Of a stretch of DNA of 64,000 nt, positions 24,225 through 33,290 are shown in pieces. The stretch comes from Streptomyces antnestii. Lineage in GTDB: Bacteria; Actinomycetota; Actinomycetes; Streptomycetales; Streptomycetaceae. Position numbers and translations under genes: made by a program. How positions within the stretch are numbered: the stretch's first letter is position 1; every line of letters starts with the position of its first letter. The stretch is taken from the NCBI RefSeq assembly GCF_004005495.1, contig NZ_RZYA01000002.1, forward strand, positions 496,001 to 560,000, read 5' to 3'. A model generated the notes under the pieces. That model saw only the letters and a list, made by a program, of their open reading frames with translations, did no database searches and had not been told where the DNA came from.

Positions 24225-25865
24225 ATGACCAGCAACCCCACGGCCGTGACGCACGAAGTGACCAACCAGGTGCCGCCGTTGACCGGTCACGACGCCGCCG
24301 ACGACCCGGTGCTGCTGGAGGGCGTACGCCGAGAGGGGGCCGCCTGGTACCTCGACGACCTGCACCGGCTCGGCCGCCGTGCGGTCAGCGAGGAGGTGCA
24401 GCGCTGGGCCGACGAGGCCAACCGCTTCGAGCCGGTGCTGCGCACCCACGACCGCTACGGCAACCGTGTCGACGAGGTCGACTTCCACCCCTCCTACCAC
24501 GCACTCATGGACGTGGCGATCAGCGAAGGCCTCGGCGGCAGCGCGTGGGCCGACGAGCGGGAGGGCGCGCACGTCGCGCGCGCGGCCGGTTTCATGGTGT
24601 GGAGCGGCACCGAGGCGGGACACGGCTGCCCCGTCTCCATGACCTACGCGGTCGTCCCCGCCCTGCGCCACGCCCCCGACCTGGCCAAGACGTACGAGCC
24701 GCTGCTGACCAGCCGCGTCTACGAATCCGGCCTGCGCACCCCCGCCGACAAGCCCGGCCTGCTCGCGGGCATGGGCATGACCGAGAAGCAGGGCGGCACC
24801 GACGTCCGCGCGAACACCACCTCCGCCACCCCGCACACCGACGGCACATGGCGGCTGCGCGGTCACAAGTGGTTCACCAGCGCTCCCATGAACGACCTGT
24901 TCCTGGTGCTCGCCCAGGCGCCCGGCGGCCTCTCCTGCTTCCTGGTCCCACGCGTCCTGCCCGACGGCAGCCGCAACACCTTCCGCATCCAGCGCCTCAA
25001 GGACAAGCTCGGCAACCGCTCCAACGCGTCCAGCGAGCCCGAGTTCGACGACACGGTCGCCTGGCTCGTCGGCGCGGAGGGCAAGGGCGTCCGGACCATC
25101 ATCGACATGGTGACGATGACCCGCCTGGACTGCGTCCTCGGCTCCGCCGCCGGCACCCGCGCCGCGCTCGCGCAGGCCGCCCACCACGCCCGGCACCGCT
25201 CCGTGTTCGGCGCGAAGCTGATCGACCAGCCGCTGATGCGCAACGTACTGGCGGACCTGAGCGTCGAGTCCGAGGCCGCGACGACCCTCGCCCTGCGTCT
25301 CGCCGGCGCCGCCGACCGTGCCCAGCACGGCGACGACACCGAGCGCGCCTTCCTCCGCCTGGCCACCGCCGTCGGCAAGTACTGGGTGTGCAAGCGCCAG
25401 CCCGTCGCCGTGGCCGAAGCCCTGGAATGCCTCGGCGGCAACGGGTATGACGAGGCGTCAGGCATGCCCAGGCTCTACCGCGAGGCCCCGCTCAACGGCA
25501 TCTGGGAGGGCTCCGGAAACGTCAACGCCCTCGACATGCTCCGCGCGTTGGCACGCGAGCCGGAGTCCCTGGAGGCGTTCCGTACGGAGATCGAGGCGGC
25601 GGCGGGCGGCGACCGGCGCCTCGACGCGGCCTGGCAGGACCTCCAGGGCGAACTCGTCCTCACCGAGGACGCGCCGCTGCGTGCCCGCCGGGTCATCGAA
25701 CGCGCCGCCCTCGTGCTGCAGGGATCGCTCCTGGTCCGGCACGCGCCCGCCGCCGTCGCCGACGCGTTCTGCGCCTCCCGCCTCGCCGGCGACCGAGGCC
25801 TCGCCTTCGGCACGCTCCCCCCGGACACGGACTTCGCGGCGCTGCTGGAGCGTCTGCCGGTCTGA
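24225..25865 (+). CDS. AidB-like acyl-CoA dehydrogenase
   Basis: A 546-residue flavoprotein of the AidB branch, longer than the usual 380-residue acyl-CoA dehydrogenases. Motifs: GMGMTEKQGGTDVRANTT (FAD/substrate loop), LRGHKWFTSAPMNDLFLVLA, and near the C-terminus LECLGGNGYDEASGMPRLYREAPLNGIWEGSGN, the AidB-type motif with the arginine and Glu/Gly changes of the family. E. coli AidB binds DNA and protects against alkylation, but actinobacterial homologues in fatty-acid loci more likely oxidise acyl-CoAs. AAGGAGG precedes ATG 24225. It follows the TetR gene and is convergent with the next gene. Confidence 0.9.
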   Translation: MTSNPTAVTHEVTNQVPPLTGHDAADDPVLLEGVRREGAAWYLDDLHRLGRRAVSEEVQRWADEANRFEPVLRTHDRYGNRVDEVDFHPSYHALMDVAISEGLGGSAWADEREGAHVARAAGFMVWSGTEAGHGCPVSMTYAVVPALRHAPDLAKTYEPLLTSRVYESGLRTPADKPGLLAGMGMTEKQGGTDVRANTTSATPHTDGTWRLRGHKWFTSAPMNDLFLVLAQAPGGLSCFLVPRVLPDGSRNTFRIQRLKDKLGNRSNASSEPEFDDTVAWLVGAEGKGVRTIIDMVTMTRLDCVLGSAAGTRAALAQAAHHARHRSVFGAKLIDQPLMRNVLADLSVESEAATTLALRLAGAADRAQHGDDTERAFLRLATAVGKYWVCKRQPVAVAEALECLGGNGYDEASGMPRLYREAPLNGIWEGSGNVNALDMLRALAREPESLEAFRTEIEAAAGGDRRLDAAWQDLQGELVLTEDAPLRARRVIERAALVLQGSLLVRHAPAAVADAFCASRLAGDRGLAFGTLPPDTDFAALLERLPV

Positions 25866-25879
25866 CGTCCGGGCTTCAT

Positions 25880-27202
25880 TCAGGTCGCGGGCCGGGGCTC
25901 GCGCTCTCCGTCGCCGGTCCCCGCCCCCGACCCCGCCCCCAGGAACTCCACGACAGCCATCACGAACAGCAGACACAGCGCGATCCCGAACACCACCCAG
26001 CCCGTCGGATAGGACCAGAGCAGGAGCACGACCAGCGCGGCGACCACGACGATCCAGGTGATCCAGGTGCGGTAACGGCGGACGAAGGGACCCACCGGGC
26101 CGAGGCGCATCCCCGCCCCGTCGGCCGTCGATCGTACGGCTCCGATGCCCGACGTCCACAGCCCGCGCACCACCCCCGCGCGGCGCCCCGGCCCGGTGAG
26201 CCAGGCGCCCAGCGCGACCACGACACCCAGCGCGATGACCATCCGCACCATGGTGAACAGGAAGTGGGTCATGGTGTCGTACACGGCGGCGGCCGCGTCC
26301 TGCGAGACGCTCGCCGGCAGCCGGTCGAGGTAGATCACCCGGAAGATCCGCAGCCCGATGCCGAGCAGCCCGACGGCGACGGCGACGCCCAGCGCGCCGC
26401 TGACCACGGCCCGGCGTCTGCGCACCGAGAGCAGGACGCCCGCGGCGACCAGCACGAGGGCGATGACGGGCAGCCAGTTCCCGGCCACCTGTAGCAGCCG
26501 CACATACGTCTTGACCTTGCTGATCTTGTCCGAGGTGAGGATCGTGAAGTTGGTGTGGATCTCGGGGATCCGTCCCGCGGCACTCATCCCGGAGTCGACG
26601 AGCCGCTTCTTCACCCGGTCCACGAGCGGCCCGATGTCAAGGGTGACCGTGTTGCCCTTGAGCTGGACGGCGCCACCCCCCTTTCCGGTCAGCGCCTTGT
26701 CGAGGGAGCTGTGGATCTGCCGGTTCGCCTGTTTCCAGATGGTCTCGAACGCGCTGGAACCGGCCACGGCGAGCGCCTTGTCGTGGACGAAGCTGCGGAC
26801 CGCGCCCTCCAGCGAGTTGCCGAGTTTGCCGAGCGCCTTCTCCAGCCGGGGCCGGTCCGCCGGCGCCACGCCGGCGAGCAGGGTCGACAGATCGATATGG
26901 GACATGAGCGCGTCGGTCGCACGGTTCGCGACGGCTTCCTGAACGGCCGGGTTCGAGGCGAGCGGGCCGACCGTGGCGACGTACCGGTCGGTGTCGCCGA
27001 CCTCGTCGGCCGCCCAGGCCGCGACCACGGACAGCGGCGCGAGTACGCATCCGATGACGATGAGGATCGCGGCGAGGAGGGACCGGCCCCGATGTCGTGG
27101 GGCCCGGGGGGCGCGTGCGGATTCGAGTGTCGCCACCCGGTCGCGCAGTTCCCGGATCTCGTCCCGATCGTCGGGCTGCGCGGGCCCGTTGCCGTCCGTC
27201 AC
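25880..27202 (-). CDS. Multi-helix membrane protein of unknown function
   Basis: A 440-residue integral membrane protein. A cytoplasmic coiled-coil-like start (DDRDEIRELRDRVATLESARA) precedes a first helix (about residues 42-65), a 170-residue extracytoplasmic domain (DTDRYVATVGPLASNPAVQEAVANRATDAL onwards), and five or so further helices. This architecture is common in actinobacteria and has no assigned function. AAGGAGG lies five bases before GTG 27202; the frame is open to 27373 but without another good start. It ends 14 bp from the convergent acyl-CoA dehydrogenase. The following 260 bp (27203-27462) contain no gene I can support. Confidence 0.75.
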   Translation of the reverse strand: MTDGNGPAQPDDRDEIRELRDRVATLESARAPRAPRHRGRSLLAAILIVIGCVLAPLSVVAAWAADEVGDTDRYVATVGPLASNPAVQEAVANRATDALMSHIDLSTLLAGVAPADRPRLEKALGKLGNSLEGAVRSFVHDKALAVAGSSAFETIWKQANRQIHSSLDKALTGKGGGAVQLKGNTVTLDIGPLVDRVKKRLVDSGMSAAGRIPEIHTNFTILTSDKISKVKTYVRLLQVAGNWLPVIALVLVAAGVLLSVRRRRAVVSGALGVAVAVGLLGIGLRIFRVIYLDRLPASVSQDAAAAVYDTMTHFLFTMVRMVIALGVVVALGAWLTGPGRRAGVVRGLWTSGIGAVRSTADGAGMRLGPVGPFVRRYRTWITWIVVVAALVVLLLWSYPTGWVVFGIALCLLFVMAVVEFLGAGSGAGTGDGEREPRPAT

Positions 27203-27462
27203 GGTTGCCTCCTTGCGGCGCCGTCGTGCTGCTCCCAGGGGACCGCCGGAGTGGCGTACCGGCGAGGTGGGGCGTCCGTTCAGGTGAGGTGGCGGGCGGG
27301 AAATGCGCGTACACGTGACCGGAGCAATACTGAATTCCCCTTCCCCCATCCCCCTGTCGACTTCTCTCTCCACCTTCTCCGAAAGGCGTGTGGAGTGGAC
27401 ATGCCGGTGCCGTCGGCGAACATCCCTGAGGGGACCCGCCCCACCGTCCGAGGAGGCCGCGT

Positions 27463-28821
27463 ATGACGGCCGCCGACGGTCCGGCGCCGGGGAGTCCGGC
27501 CGAGGACGCGTCGGCGGACGCCGCGCAACAGGTCCTGCTCAGCGGACGCTACCTCCGCGTCCTTTTGCTGTCCCTCCTGCTCGGCGTGCCGATCGCGCTG
27601 GCCTGCTTCTTCTTCGTGGGACTCCAGCACTCGCTGCAGCACGAGGTCTGGACGTCGCTCCCGAAGGCCGTCGGCTACAAGGAGGCGCCGTGGTGGTGGC
27701 CCCTGCCCGCGCTGGCCCTCGCGGGAGTGATCCTCGCGCCCATCGTCACCCGGATGCCGGGAGGCGGCGGGCACCTGCCGGTGAACGGACTCGGCGGCAG
27801 CGGCAGACCCATCGGTCCGCGCGAGCTGCCGGGAGTCGTCCTGGCGGCGCTCGCGACCTTGCCGCTCGGCGTCGTCCTCGGACCGGAGGCCCCGCTCATG
27901 GCGATGGGCAGCGGGCTCGCACTCCTCGCGGTGCGCAGGTTCGACGTGACGAACCCTCAGACGGCCGCGATCGTCGCGACCGCCGGGTCCACGGCCGCGA
28001 TCTCCACCATCCTCGGTGGACCGATCGTCGCGGCCATCCTCGTCGTCGAGGCAGCAGGCCTCGCGGGCGCCCGCCTCGCCGTGCTCCTGTTGCCCTGCCT
28101 CATCGCGAGCGCTGCCGGAGCGGTGGTCTTCACCGGGTTCGGCACCTGGACGGGACTCTCCGTCGGCGGACTCGCGCTGCCCACCGTGCCGCCCCTGGTC
28201 ACCCCCGACGCCGGCGACTTCCTGTGGGGCGTGCCGCTCGCCGTGGTCATCGCGGGCGTCATCACCGTGACCCATCGCCTCGGCTACGTGACAAGCCGCT
28301 GGACGGCCGGTCGTCGCACCACGCTACGCACGCTCGCCTGCGCCGTCGCCGTGGGCATCTGCCTCACCGCGTACGCCCTGCTCACCGGAAGGTCGCCCGA
28401 GGAGGCGGCGCTCTCCGGACAGGCGACCCTCGGCGACCTCGCCGCGAACACCGGCGTGTGGCCCGTGGGGGCTCTGCTCGCACTGGTCGTCTGCAAGGGA
28501 CTGGCCTGGGGCATCAGCCTCGGCAGCCTGCGCGGTGGCCCGATCTTCCCGGCGCTGCTGCTCGGCGCCGCCGGGGGCGTCGCCTGCGCCGGACTGCCCG
28601 GCCTCGGCGCGACACCGGCCCTCGCCCTCGGCATCTGCGCGGCAGGTACGGCCGTGATGGGACTGCCGCTGTGCAGCGCGGTGCTGACGGTGCTGCTGAT
28701 GGGGAAGGACGCACACGACCAGACGCCGTTGATCGTGACGGCCGCGGTGGTCGCGCATCTCACCGTGCTGTTCGTGAACCGGGGGCACGCTGCCGACGCG
28801 CAGCCGGATCACACGGCATGA
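27463..28821 (+). CDS. ClC-family chloride channel/antiporter
   Basis: A 452-residue membrane protein of the CLC fold. Recognisable are a divergent GREGP motif (GPEAPLMAMGSGLAL, keeping the gating Glu), LGGPIVAAILVVEAAG, and GGPIFPALLLGAAGG, which matches G-x-F-x-P. The first selectivity motif GSGIP is not clear (GGSGRPIGP is the nearest), and the central Tyr is not obvious, so ion preference may be altered. It probably moves chloride or fluoride in exchange for protons. GAGGAGG precedes ATG 27463. Its last 13 bp overlap the convergent NmrA-like gene. Confidence 0.88.
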   Translation: MTAADGPAPGSPAEDASADAAQQVLLSGRYLRVLLLSLLLGVPIALACFFFVGLQHSLQHEVWTSLPKAVGYKEAPWWWPLPALALAGVILAPIVTRMPGGGGHLPVNGLGGSGRPIGPRELPGVVLAALATLPLGVVLGPEAPLMAMGSGLALLAVRRFDVTNPQTAAIVATAGSTAAISTILGGPIVAAILVVEAAGLAGARLAVLLLPCLIASAAGAVVFTGFGTWTGLSVGGLALPTVPPLVTPDAGDFLWGVPLAVVIAGVITVTHRLGYVTSRWTAGRRTTLRTLACAVAVGICLTAYALLTGRSPEEAALSGQATLGDLAANTGVWPVGALLALVVCKGLAWGISLGSLRGGPIFPALLLGAAGGVACAGLPGLGATPALALGICAAGTAVMGLPLCSAVLTVLLMGKDAHDQTPLIVTAAVVAHLTVLFVNRGHAADAQPDHTA

Positions 28822-29678
28822 CGGAGGGCGCGGAACTCGTCGGCGTGTTCCTGAGCCCATGACCGGAACGTGCGTGCCGGTGCACCGGTGATCTCCTCCA
28901 CCGTGCCGGTGATCAGGTGTGACGCGGGCCGGTTCTCCGCGCTCGCCAACAGGGCCTCGACGAGGGCGGGCGGCCGTCCGTCGGCGAGCATCCGCTCTCG
29001 CGCGACCCGCACGGGAACCTCCTCGAAGCGCGTCGTGCGGCCGATCGCCTCCCCGATCAGGCGCACCTGGTCGGCCCGGCCGAGCACCTCCGGGCCGGTC
29101 AGGACGTGGGTCGCCCCCTCATGCTCATGCCCGTCATCGGTCAACACCCGTACGGCCACGGCCGCGACGTCGCGCTCGTGGATCAGCGCGGTGGCGGCGA
29201 TGCCGGGACCGCGCACGACGTGGGTGGTGCGGATCTGCCCGGCCCACCCTCGCGCATTGGAGGCGAGCGTGTCCGACCGCAGGACGGTCCACGCCGGTCC
29301 GGACTTCTCGATCAGCCGCTCCATGTCGGCGTGGAGCTGGTTGATCGGGTCGGTCTGCCGCTCGGCGCCCTCGTCCACACCGGACGACGAGAGGTAGACG
29401 ACGCGGCGGGCGTGCCGCGCCACCGCCGCCAGCACGGCGGTGGCGCCTTCGGTGCTGAGGAAGGGCCAGATCAGAAACACGGTCTCGACGCCGCTCAGGG
29501 CCTCGTCCAGCGTGTCCGGCCGGGAGAGATCCCCGGCGACGACGGTGACCGCCCCCGGGAGTCCGGCCGACTCGGGATCACGCGCCAACGCGCGAACGCC
29601 CGCGCCCCCGGCCAGAAGCTGAGCGACAACTTCCCGCCCGACATTGCCCGTTGCCCCCGTCACAAGAATCTCACTCAT
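28809..29678 (-). CDS. NmrA-like NAD(P)-binding protein
   Basis: A 289-residue atypical SDR. TGATGNVGREVV (residues 7-18) is the nucleotide-binding motif of NmrA-like and quinone-oxidoreductase-2-like proteins; the classical Tyr-x3-Lys pair is absent. VFLIWPFLSTEG and VVYLSSSGVDEG are typical core strands. It may be an NADPH-dependent quinone or isoflavone-type reductase or a redox sensor. ATG 29678 gives MSEILVTGATG. The 3' end overlaps the convergent ClC gene. The 126 bp upstream, shared with the divergent SCO7613-type gene, show no clear operator. Confidence 0.85.
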   Translation of the reverse strand: MSEILVTGATGNVGREVVAQLLAGGAGVRALARDPESAGLPGAVTVVAGDLSRPDTLDEALSGVETVFLIWPFLSTEGATAVLAAVARHARRVVYLSSSGVDEGAERQTDPINQLHADMERLIEKSGPAWTVLRSDTLASNARGWAGQIRTTHVVRGPGIAATALIHERDVAAVAVRVLTDDGHEHEGATHVLTGPEVLGRADQVRLIGEAIGRTTRFEEVPVRVARERMLADGRPPALVEALLASAENRPASHLITGTVEEITGAPARTFRSWAQEHADEFRALRHAV

Positions 29679-29804
29679 GATCAGGTAAGCCGCCGCCGTG
29701 GCCGGAGTATTCCGCGGCGCCCGACGAGGTGCGCGCCGTGCGCCGGTGCGATGTTGAGTACGGGTACTCATGTCGTGGTCGCCGGGCCCGCGCATACTCG
29801 CGCC

Positions 29805-32477
29805 ATGCAGATGGAATCGCCGGGGTGCCCGGACTGCGGTACGCCTCTCGGGTCGCCTCCGCCCGCTTCGTGCGCGCGCTGCGGGCTGCCGTTGACCGGG
29901 CCGGACGCGTACGCGTTGTGGCAGGTCGCGGGGGAGCTGAACGCGCTGGACACGCGCAGGCGCTGGCTGGTGTGGCGCCACGGTGAGCTGTTGGCCGCGT
30001 TGCGGGCGCGTCGGGATGCGCCGGTGGCGGTGTCCGCGGGGGCGGTACCCGCCGGCGTGCCGGGATTTGCTTCCGCCGGGTGGGGCAGGGCCGGGGCGCC
30101 CGGGCGGGAGGTTTCCGCGCCGTCCGCCCGGACCGTGCTGCTGATCATCGGCGGAGTGCTGGTGGTCGTGGCCGCACTCGTGTTCACGGTGGTGAGCTGG
30201 GGCGGCCTTGGCATCGGCGGGCGGGCCGCCGTACTCCTCGCGCTGACCGCGTGCGCGCTCGCCCTGCCCCGGCCGCTGATACGGCGGCGGCTCACCGCCA
30301 CCGCCGAGGCGTCGGCCGTGATGGGCCTTGCCCTGGTGCTCCTGGACGGCTACGCGGCCCGGCAGGCCGGGCTCGGTGGCCTGGACCGAATGGGGACGGA
30401 GGGCTACTGGGCGGTGCTCACCGTGCTGACGGCGGTGGGGGCGGCGGGTTACGGCTGGTGGCAGCGGCTCCGGCTCCCGCTGGCCGTCGGTCTGTTGACG
30501 GCCCGGCTGCCGGGGCTGCTGATCGTGGCGGCTCTGGGCGGCGGAGCCGAGGACTACGCGACCGCGCTGATCGCCACGGCCGCCGTGGACTTCGTGACGT
30601 TGTACGCGCTCACGGAGCGCGGCGGCGCCGGGACCGATGGGGTGCGTGACCGGCTGGGCGGCGAACGGGCTGCCGCCGTCCTCGTCGTGGGTGTCCGGGC
30701 CGTCGGTGGTGGGTGGGCGCTGGTGGGCGGCGCGATCGCGGTCGCGCACGCGGTGGCTGCCGTGTCGTGGGCCGAGGTGGTGCCGGCCTGGGTGCCGCTG
30801 GGGCTGCTCGCGCTCGTGGGTGTGGTGTTCTGCCGAGCCTTCCGCGCTCTGCCGTTCGCGCTGCGCTGCGGTGCCGAGGGCGCGGCCGTCGTGGCGTTGA
30901 TCGTGGCCGTCGGCTCCGGGCTGCGGTGTGTCACGCCCGGAGGGTGGGGCGTGGCCGGTTATGCCGCACCGGCGGCGGTCATCGCGGTGTGGGCGGCGAT
31001 GTCCTGCGCGCGCGGCGGCCGGTGGGTGAAGGCTGAGGCGGAGGCCGGGGCATTCGTACCACCGGCCGGCGTCGCGGCTGCGGTGGGGGAGCTGGCCTCG
31101 GCCTCAACTGCCTTGCTGCTCACGGGTGTTCTGGTGTTGCCGGACATCGTGCACGCCCTCACCCTGCCCGCCGTCCACGGCGTGGAACTGTGGTTCGACG
31201 GTCACCCGCAGCGTTGGAACTGGGAGGTCGCGAGCGCGCCGCTCGTCGTGCTGTGGCTGTTCGCCGCCGTCCTGGCGGCCATGGCCGCCCTGCGTGCCCG
31301 TTCCGCCGCCGCCGCGAACACGGACCGGCTGGCGAACGCGTTGCGCAACGCCCGCGCGCTGAGCGCCGTTCCCGCGCTGCTCCTCCTGCCGGTGGCGCTC
31401 CGGGTGCCGTACGGGTGGGTACTGGCGGCCGCCACGGTCGGATCCCTCGCGGTAGTGGTGGACGTCGTGCGCCGGCCGGGGGCCGCACTCACCTCCCGGC
31501 TCGTGGCGTCGGTCGCCGCCGGGGCGCTCGCCCTGCTGTGGTCGTGGGCCGACCGGGCCGCCGTACTCGCGGTGTGGGGGACGTTCGCCGCGTCGGCCGC
31601 CGTACTTGCACACGTCCTGTCGGCGCCGATGAGGGGCCACCCCACCGCCCGTGCGGCGGCACGCGTCGCGGGTGCCTTCGCCGTCCTCGCCCTTGGCGTC
31701 GAAGCGGTCGCGTCCGGGGTCACCGCCGACCTGCCCTGGCATGGCACGGCGTTCGTCGTGCTCGCCGTTGCCGGTGTCTCCGCCGGCGCCGCGGCGGCCT
31801 GGCACCGGATTCCGGGGCGCGATCAGGTCGCCACCGCCGTCGAAGGTACGGGCTACGTACTCGCGGCCGTCGCCATCGCCCTGACGGTCCCTCACTTCGA
31901 TGCGCTGAGCCTCGCCCTGGCCGTGAGCGGCGTCGCCGGCCTCGCCGTCGCGCTGCGCCCCGACCGCCGTCGCGCCGCACTCGTCGGAACCGGCCTGCTC
32001 ATCGCCTCCTCCTGGGTGCGCCTCGCGCTCGCGGGTGTCGACTCCCCTGAGGCGTACACGCTCCCGGTCACGGCAGCCGCGCTGGTCATCGGCCACCGCC
32101 GTCGTACGAGCGCTCCGGACACGGGTTCCTGGGCCGCGTACGGGGCGGGCCTTGGTGCGACGATGTTCCCCAGCCTCGCCGCCACCTGGACCGACCCGAG
32201 CTGGGTACGGCCGCTACTCCTCGGCCTGGCCGCCCTGTCGGTCACCGTCGTGGGTGTACGGGCCCGCCTGCAGGCGCCGTTGGTCGTCGGCGGCGCCGTA
32301 CTCGTGATGGTGGGGCTGCACGAACTCGCCCCGACCGTGGTCCAGGTGTTCGGCCTGCTCCCGCGCTGGGTGCCGCTGGCCGCGGCGGGCCTGCTCCTGC
32401 TGCTGCTCGGGGCCACGTACGAGAAGCGGATCGAGGAGGCCCGGCGTCTGCGTGACGCGGTGGGCGGCATGAGGTGA
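29805..32477 (+). CDS. SCO7613-type large membrane protein with zinc ribbon
   Basis: An 890-residue protein. Residues 7-32 hold CPDCGTPLGSPPPASCARCG, a Cys4 zinc ribbon, followed by a soluble segment with LWQVAGELNALDTRRRWLVWRHGELL. From about residue 105 nearly the whole chain is hydrophobic with some 24 predicted helices and no transport or enzyme motif. This is the pattern of the SCO7613 C-terminal-domain proteins found only in Streptomyces and relatives; function unknown. ATG 29805 or 29811 may be used. It is divergent from the NmrA gene and has a terminator hairpin directly after it. Confidence 0.8.
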   Translation: MQMESPGCPDCGTPLGSPPPASCARCGLPLTGPDAYALWQVAGELNALDTRRRWLVWRHGELLAALRARRDAPVAVSAGAVPAGVPGFASAGWGRAGAPGREVSAPSARTVLLIIGGVLVVVAALVFTVVSWGGLGIGGRAAVLLALTACALALPRPLIRRRLTATAEASAVMGLALVLLDGYAARQAGLGGLDRMGTEGYWAVLTVLTAVGAAGYGWWQRLRLPLAVGLLTARLPGLLIVAALGGGAEDYATALIATAAVDFVTLYALTERGGAGTDGVRDRLGGERAAAVLVVGVRAVGGGWALVGGAIAVAHAVAAVSWAEVVPAWVPLGLLALVGVVFCRAFRALPFALRCGAEGAAVVALIVAVGSGLRCVTPGGWGVAGYAAPAAVIAVWAAMSCARGGRWVKAEAEAGAFVPPAGVAAAVGELASASTALLLTGVLVLPDIVHALTLPAVHGVELWFDGHPQRWNWEVASAPLVVLWLFAAVLAAMAALRARSAAAANTDRLANALRNARALSAVPALLLLPVALRVPYGWVLAAATVGSLAVVVDVVRRPGAALTSRLVASVAAGALALLWSWADRAAVLAVWGTFAASAAVLAHVLSAPMRGHPTARAAARVAGAFAVLALGVEAVASGVTADLPWHGTAFVVLAVAGVSAGAAAAWHRIPGRDQVATAVEGTGYVLAAVAIALTVPHFDALSLALAVSGVAGLAVALRPDRRRAALVGTGLLIASSWVRLALAGVDSPEAYTLPVTAAALVIGHRRRTSAPDTGSWAAYGAGLGATMFPSLAATWTDPSWVRPLLLGLAALSVTVVGVRARLQAPLVVGGAVLVMVGLHELAPTVVQVFGLLPRWVPLAAAGLLLLLLGATYEKRIEEARRLRDAVGGMR

Positions 32478-32484
32478 GCCGGCC

Positions 32485-32505
32485 GGCGGTGCCACGGGCA
32501 CCGCC
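32485..32505. terminator. Bidirectional terminator hairpin
   Basis: GGCGGTGC and GCACCGCC form a perfect 8 bp stem around a 5-base loop, between the convergent SCO7613-type and TetR genes. Confidence 0.6.
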
Positions 32506-32520
32506 ATGACCGGGCCGCCG

Positions 32521-33192
32521 TCACCGTGGTGATGAGTCGAGCACGCGCCGCGTGGCGGGTGAGACCTCGGCCGTCAGCACGGCGAGGCCGGCGTCGACCA
32601 GGTCCGCCGCGAGCAGGCTCTGGCTCGGCCGGTCCTGCGCCCCGGCGCCACGCGCCTGAAGCAGCCTCTCGCGCTGGGCGAGGGTGTGCAGCAGCAGTCC
32701 GATGAAGAAGTCCCACCGGTCGGCCCTGATCTCCTCGGGGAGATCGCGCAGGCAGTCCTCGATGCGGGTGCGGATCAGATGCAGGCCCCGAGTCCACTCC
32801 TGGGCGGACAGGTCGAACGGCGCGATCTCCTCCACGTACAGCGCGTTGGCGACGAACCGCAGGAACCAGCTGGGGTGTTCGGGGCTGCCCAGCCGCTCCA
32901 CCATGGGACGGACGAGCACTTCGGCCAGTGAGCGCAGGTCCTTGCCCCGCCCCTGTGCGTCGAGTGACTCCAGCATGCGGAGCTGCCGGCACGTCGTCGG
33001 CGTCAGTCGGTGCTCGTAGACGGCGTCGACCAGCGCCCGCTTGGTCCCGAAGTGGTAGGCGACCGCGGAGGTGTTGCGCTGGCCGGCCGCCGCCGCGATC
33101 TCGCGCAGGGACACGGCGTTGATGCCGCGCTCGGCGAACAGCCGCTCGGAGACCTCGATCAGTCGGACTCGGGTGTCGGAATTCTCTGCCAC
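32521..33192 (-). CDS. TetR-family repressor of the MFS/sulfatase locus
   Basis: A 223-residue TetR protein. The HTH (about residues 8-55) has LIEVSERLFAERGINAVSLREIAAAAGQRNTSAVAYHFG and the ligand domain begins near residue 65 (LTPTTCRQLRMLESL). The longer recognition turn (QRNTSAVAYHF) is typical of the group with TetR_C_33-like domains. It is divergent from an MFS efflux gene; the 98 bp between them hold a perfect TTAACGC-N4-GCGTTAA operator next to the MFS start region. It almost certainly represses the MFS gene and itself; the sulfatase 24 bp beyond the MFS gene would be part of the regulon. Confidence 0.9.
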   Translation of the reverse strand: MAENSDTRVRLIEVSERLFAERGINAVSLREIAAAAGQRNTSAVAYHFGTKRALVDAVYEHRLTPTTCRQLRMLESLDAQGRGKDLRSLAEVLVRPMVERLGSPEHPSWFLRFVANALYVEEIAPFDLSAQEWTRGLHLIRTRIEDCLRDLPEEIRADRWDFFIGLLLHTLAQRERLLQARGAGAQDRPSQSLLAADLVDAGLAVLTAEVSPATRRVLDSSPR

Positions 33193-33219
33193 ACCGATCA
33201 GTGTGGAGGCCTTGCGTGA

Positions 33220-33237
33220 TTAACGCAAGCGCGTTAA
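33220..33237. promoter_or_regulatory. TetR operator TTAACGC-AAGC-GCGTTAA
   Basis: A perfect 7-4-7 inverted repeat, 53 bp before the MFS start and 27 bp from the TetR start. Its AT-rich ends stand out from the surrounding sequence. Confidence 0.75.
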
Positions 33238-33290
33238 AACTTCCCACGGCCCGCATCCGTGAAGCCGGTCCCTACCGCGAGGAGAACGCC

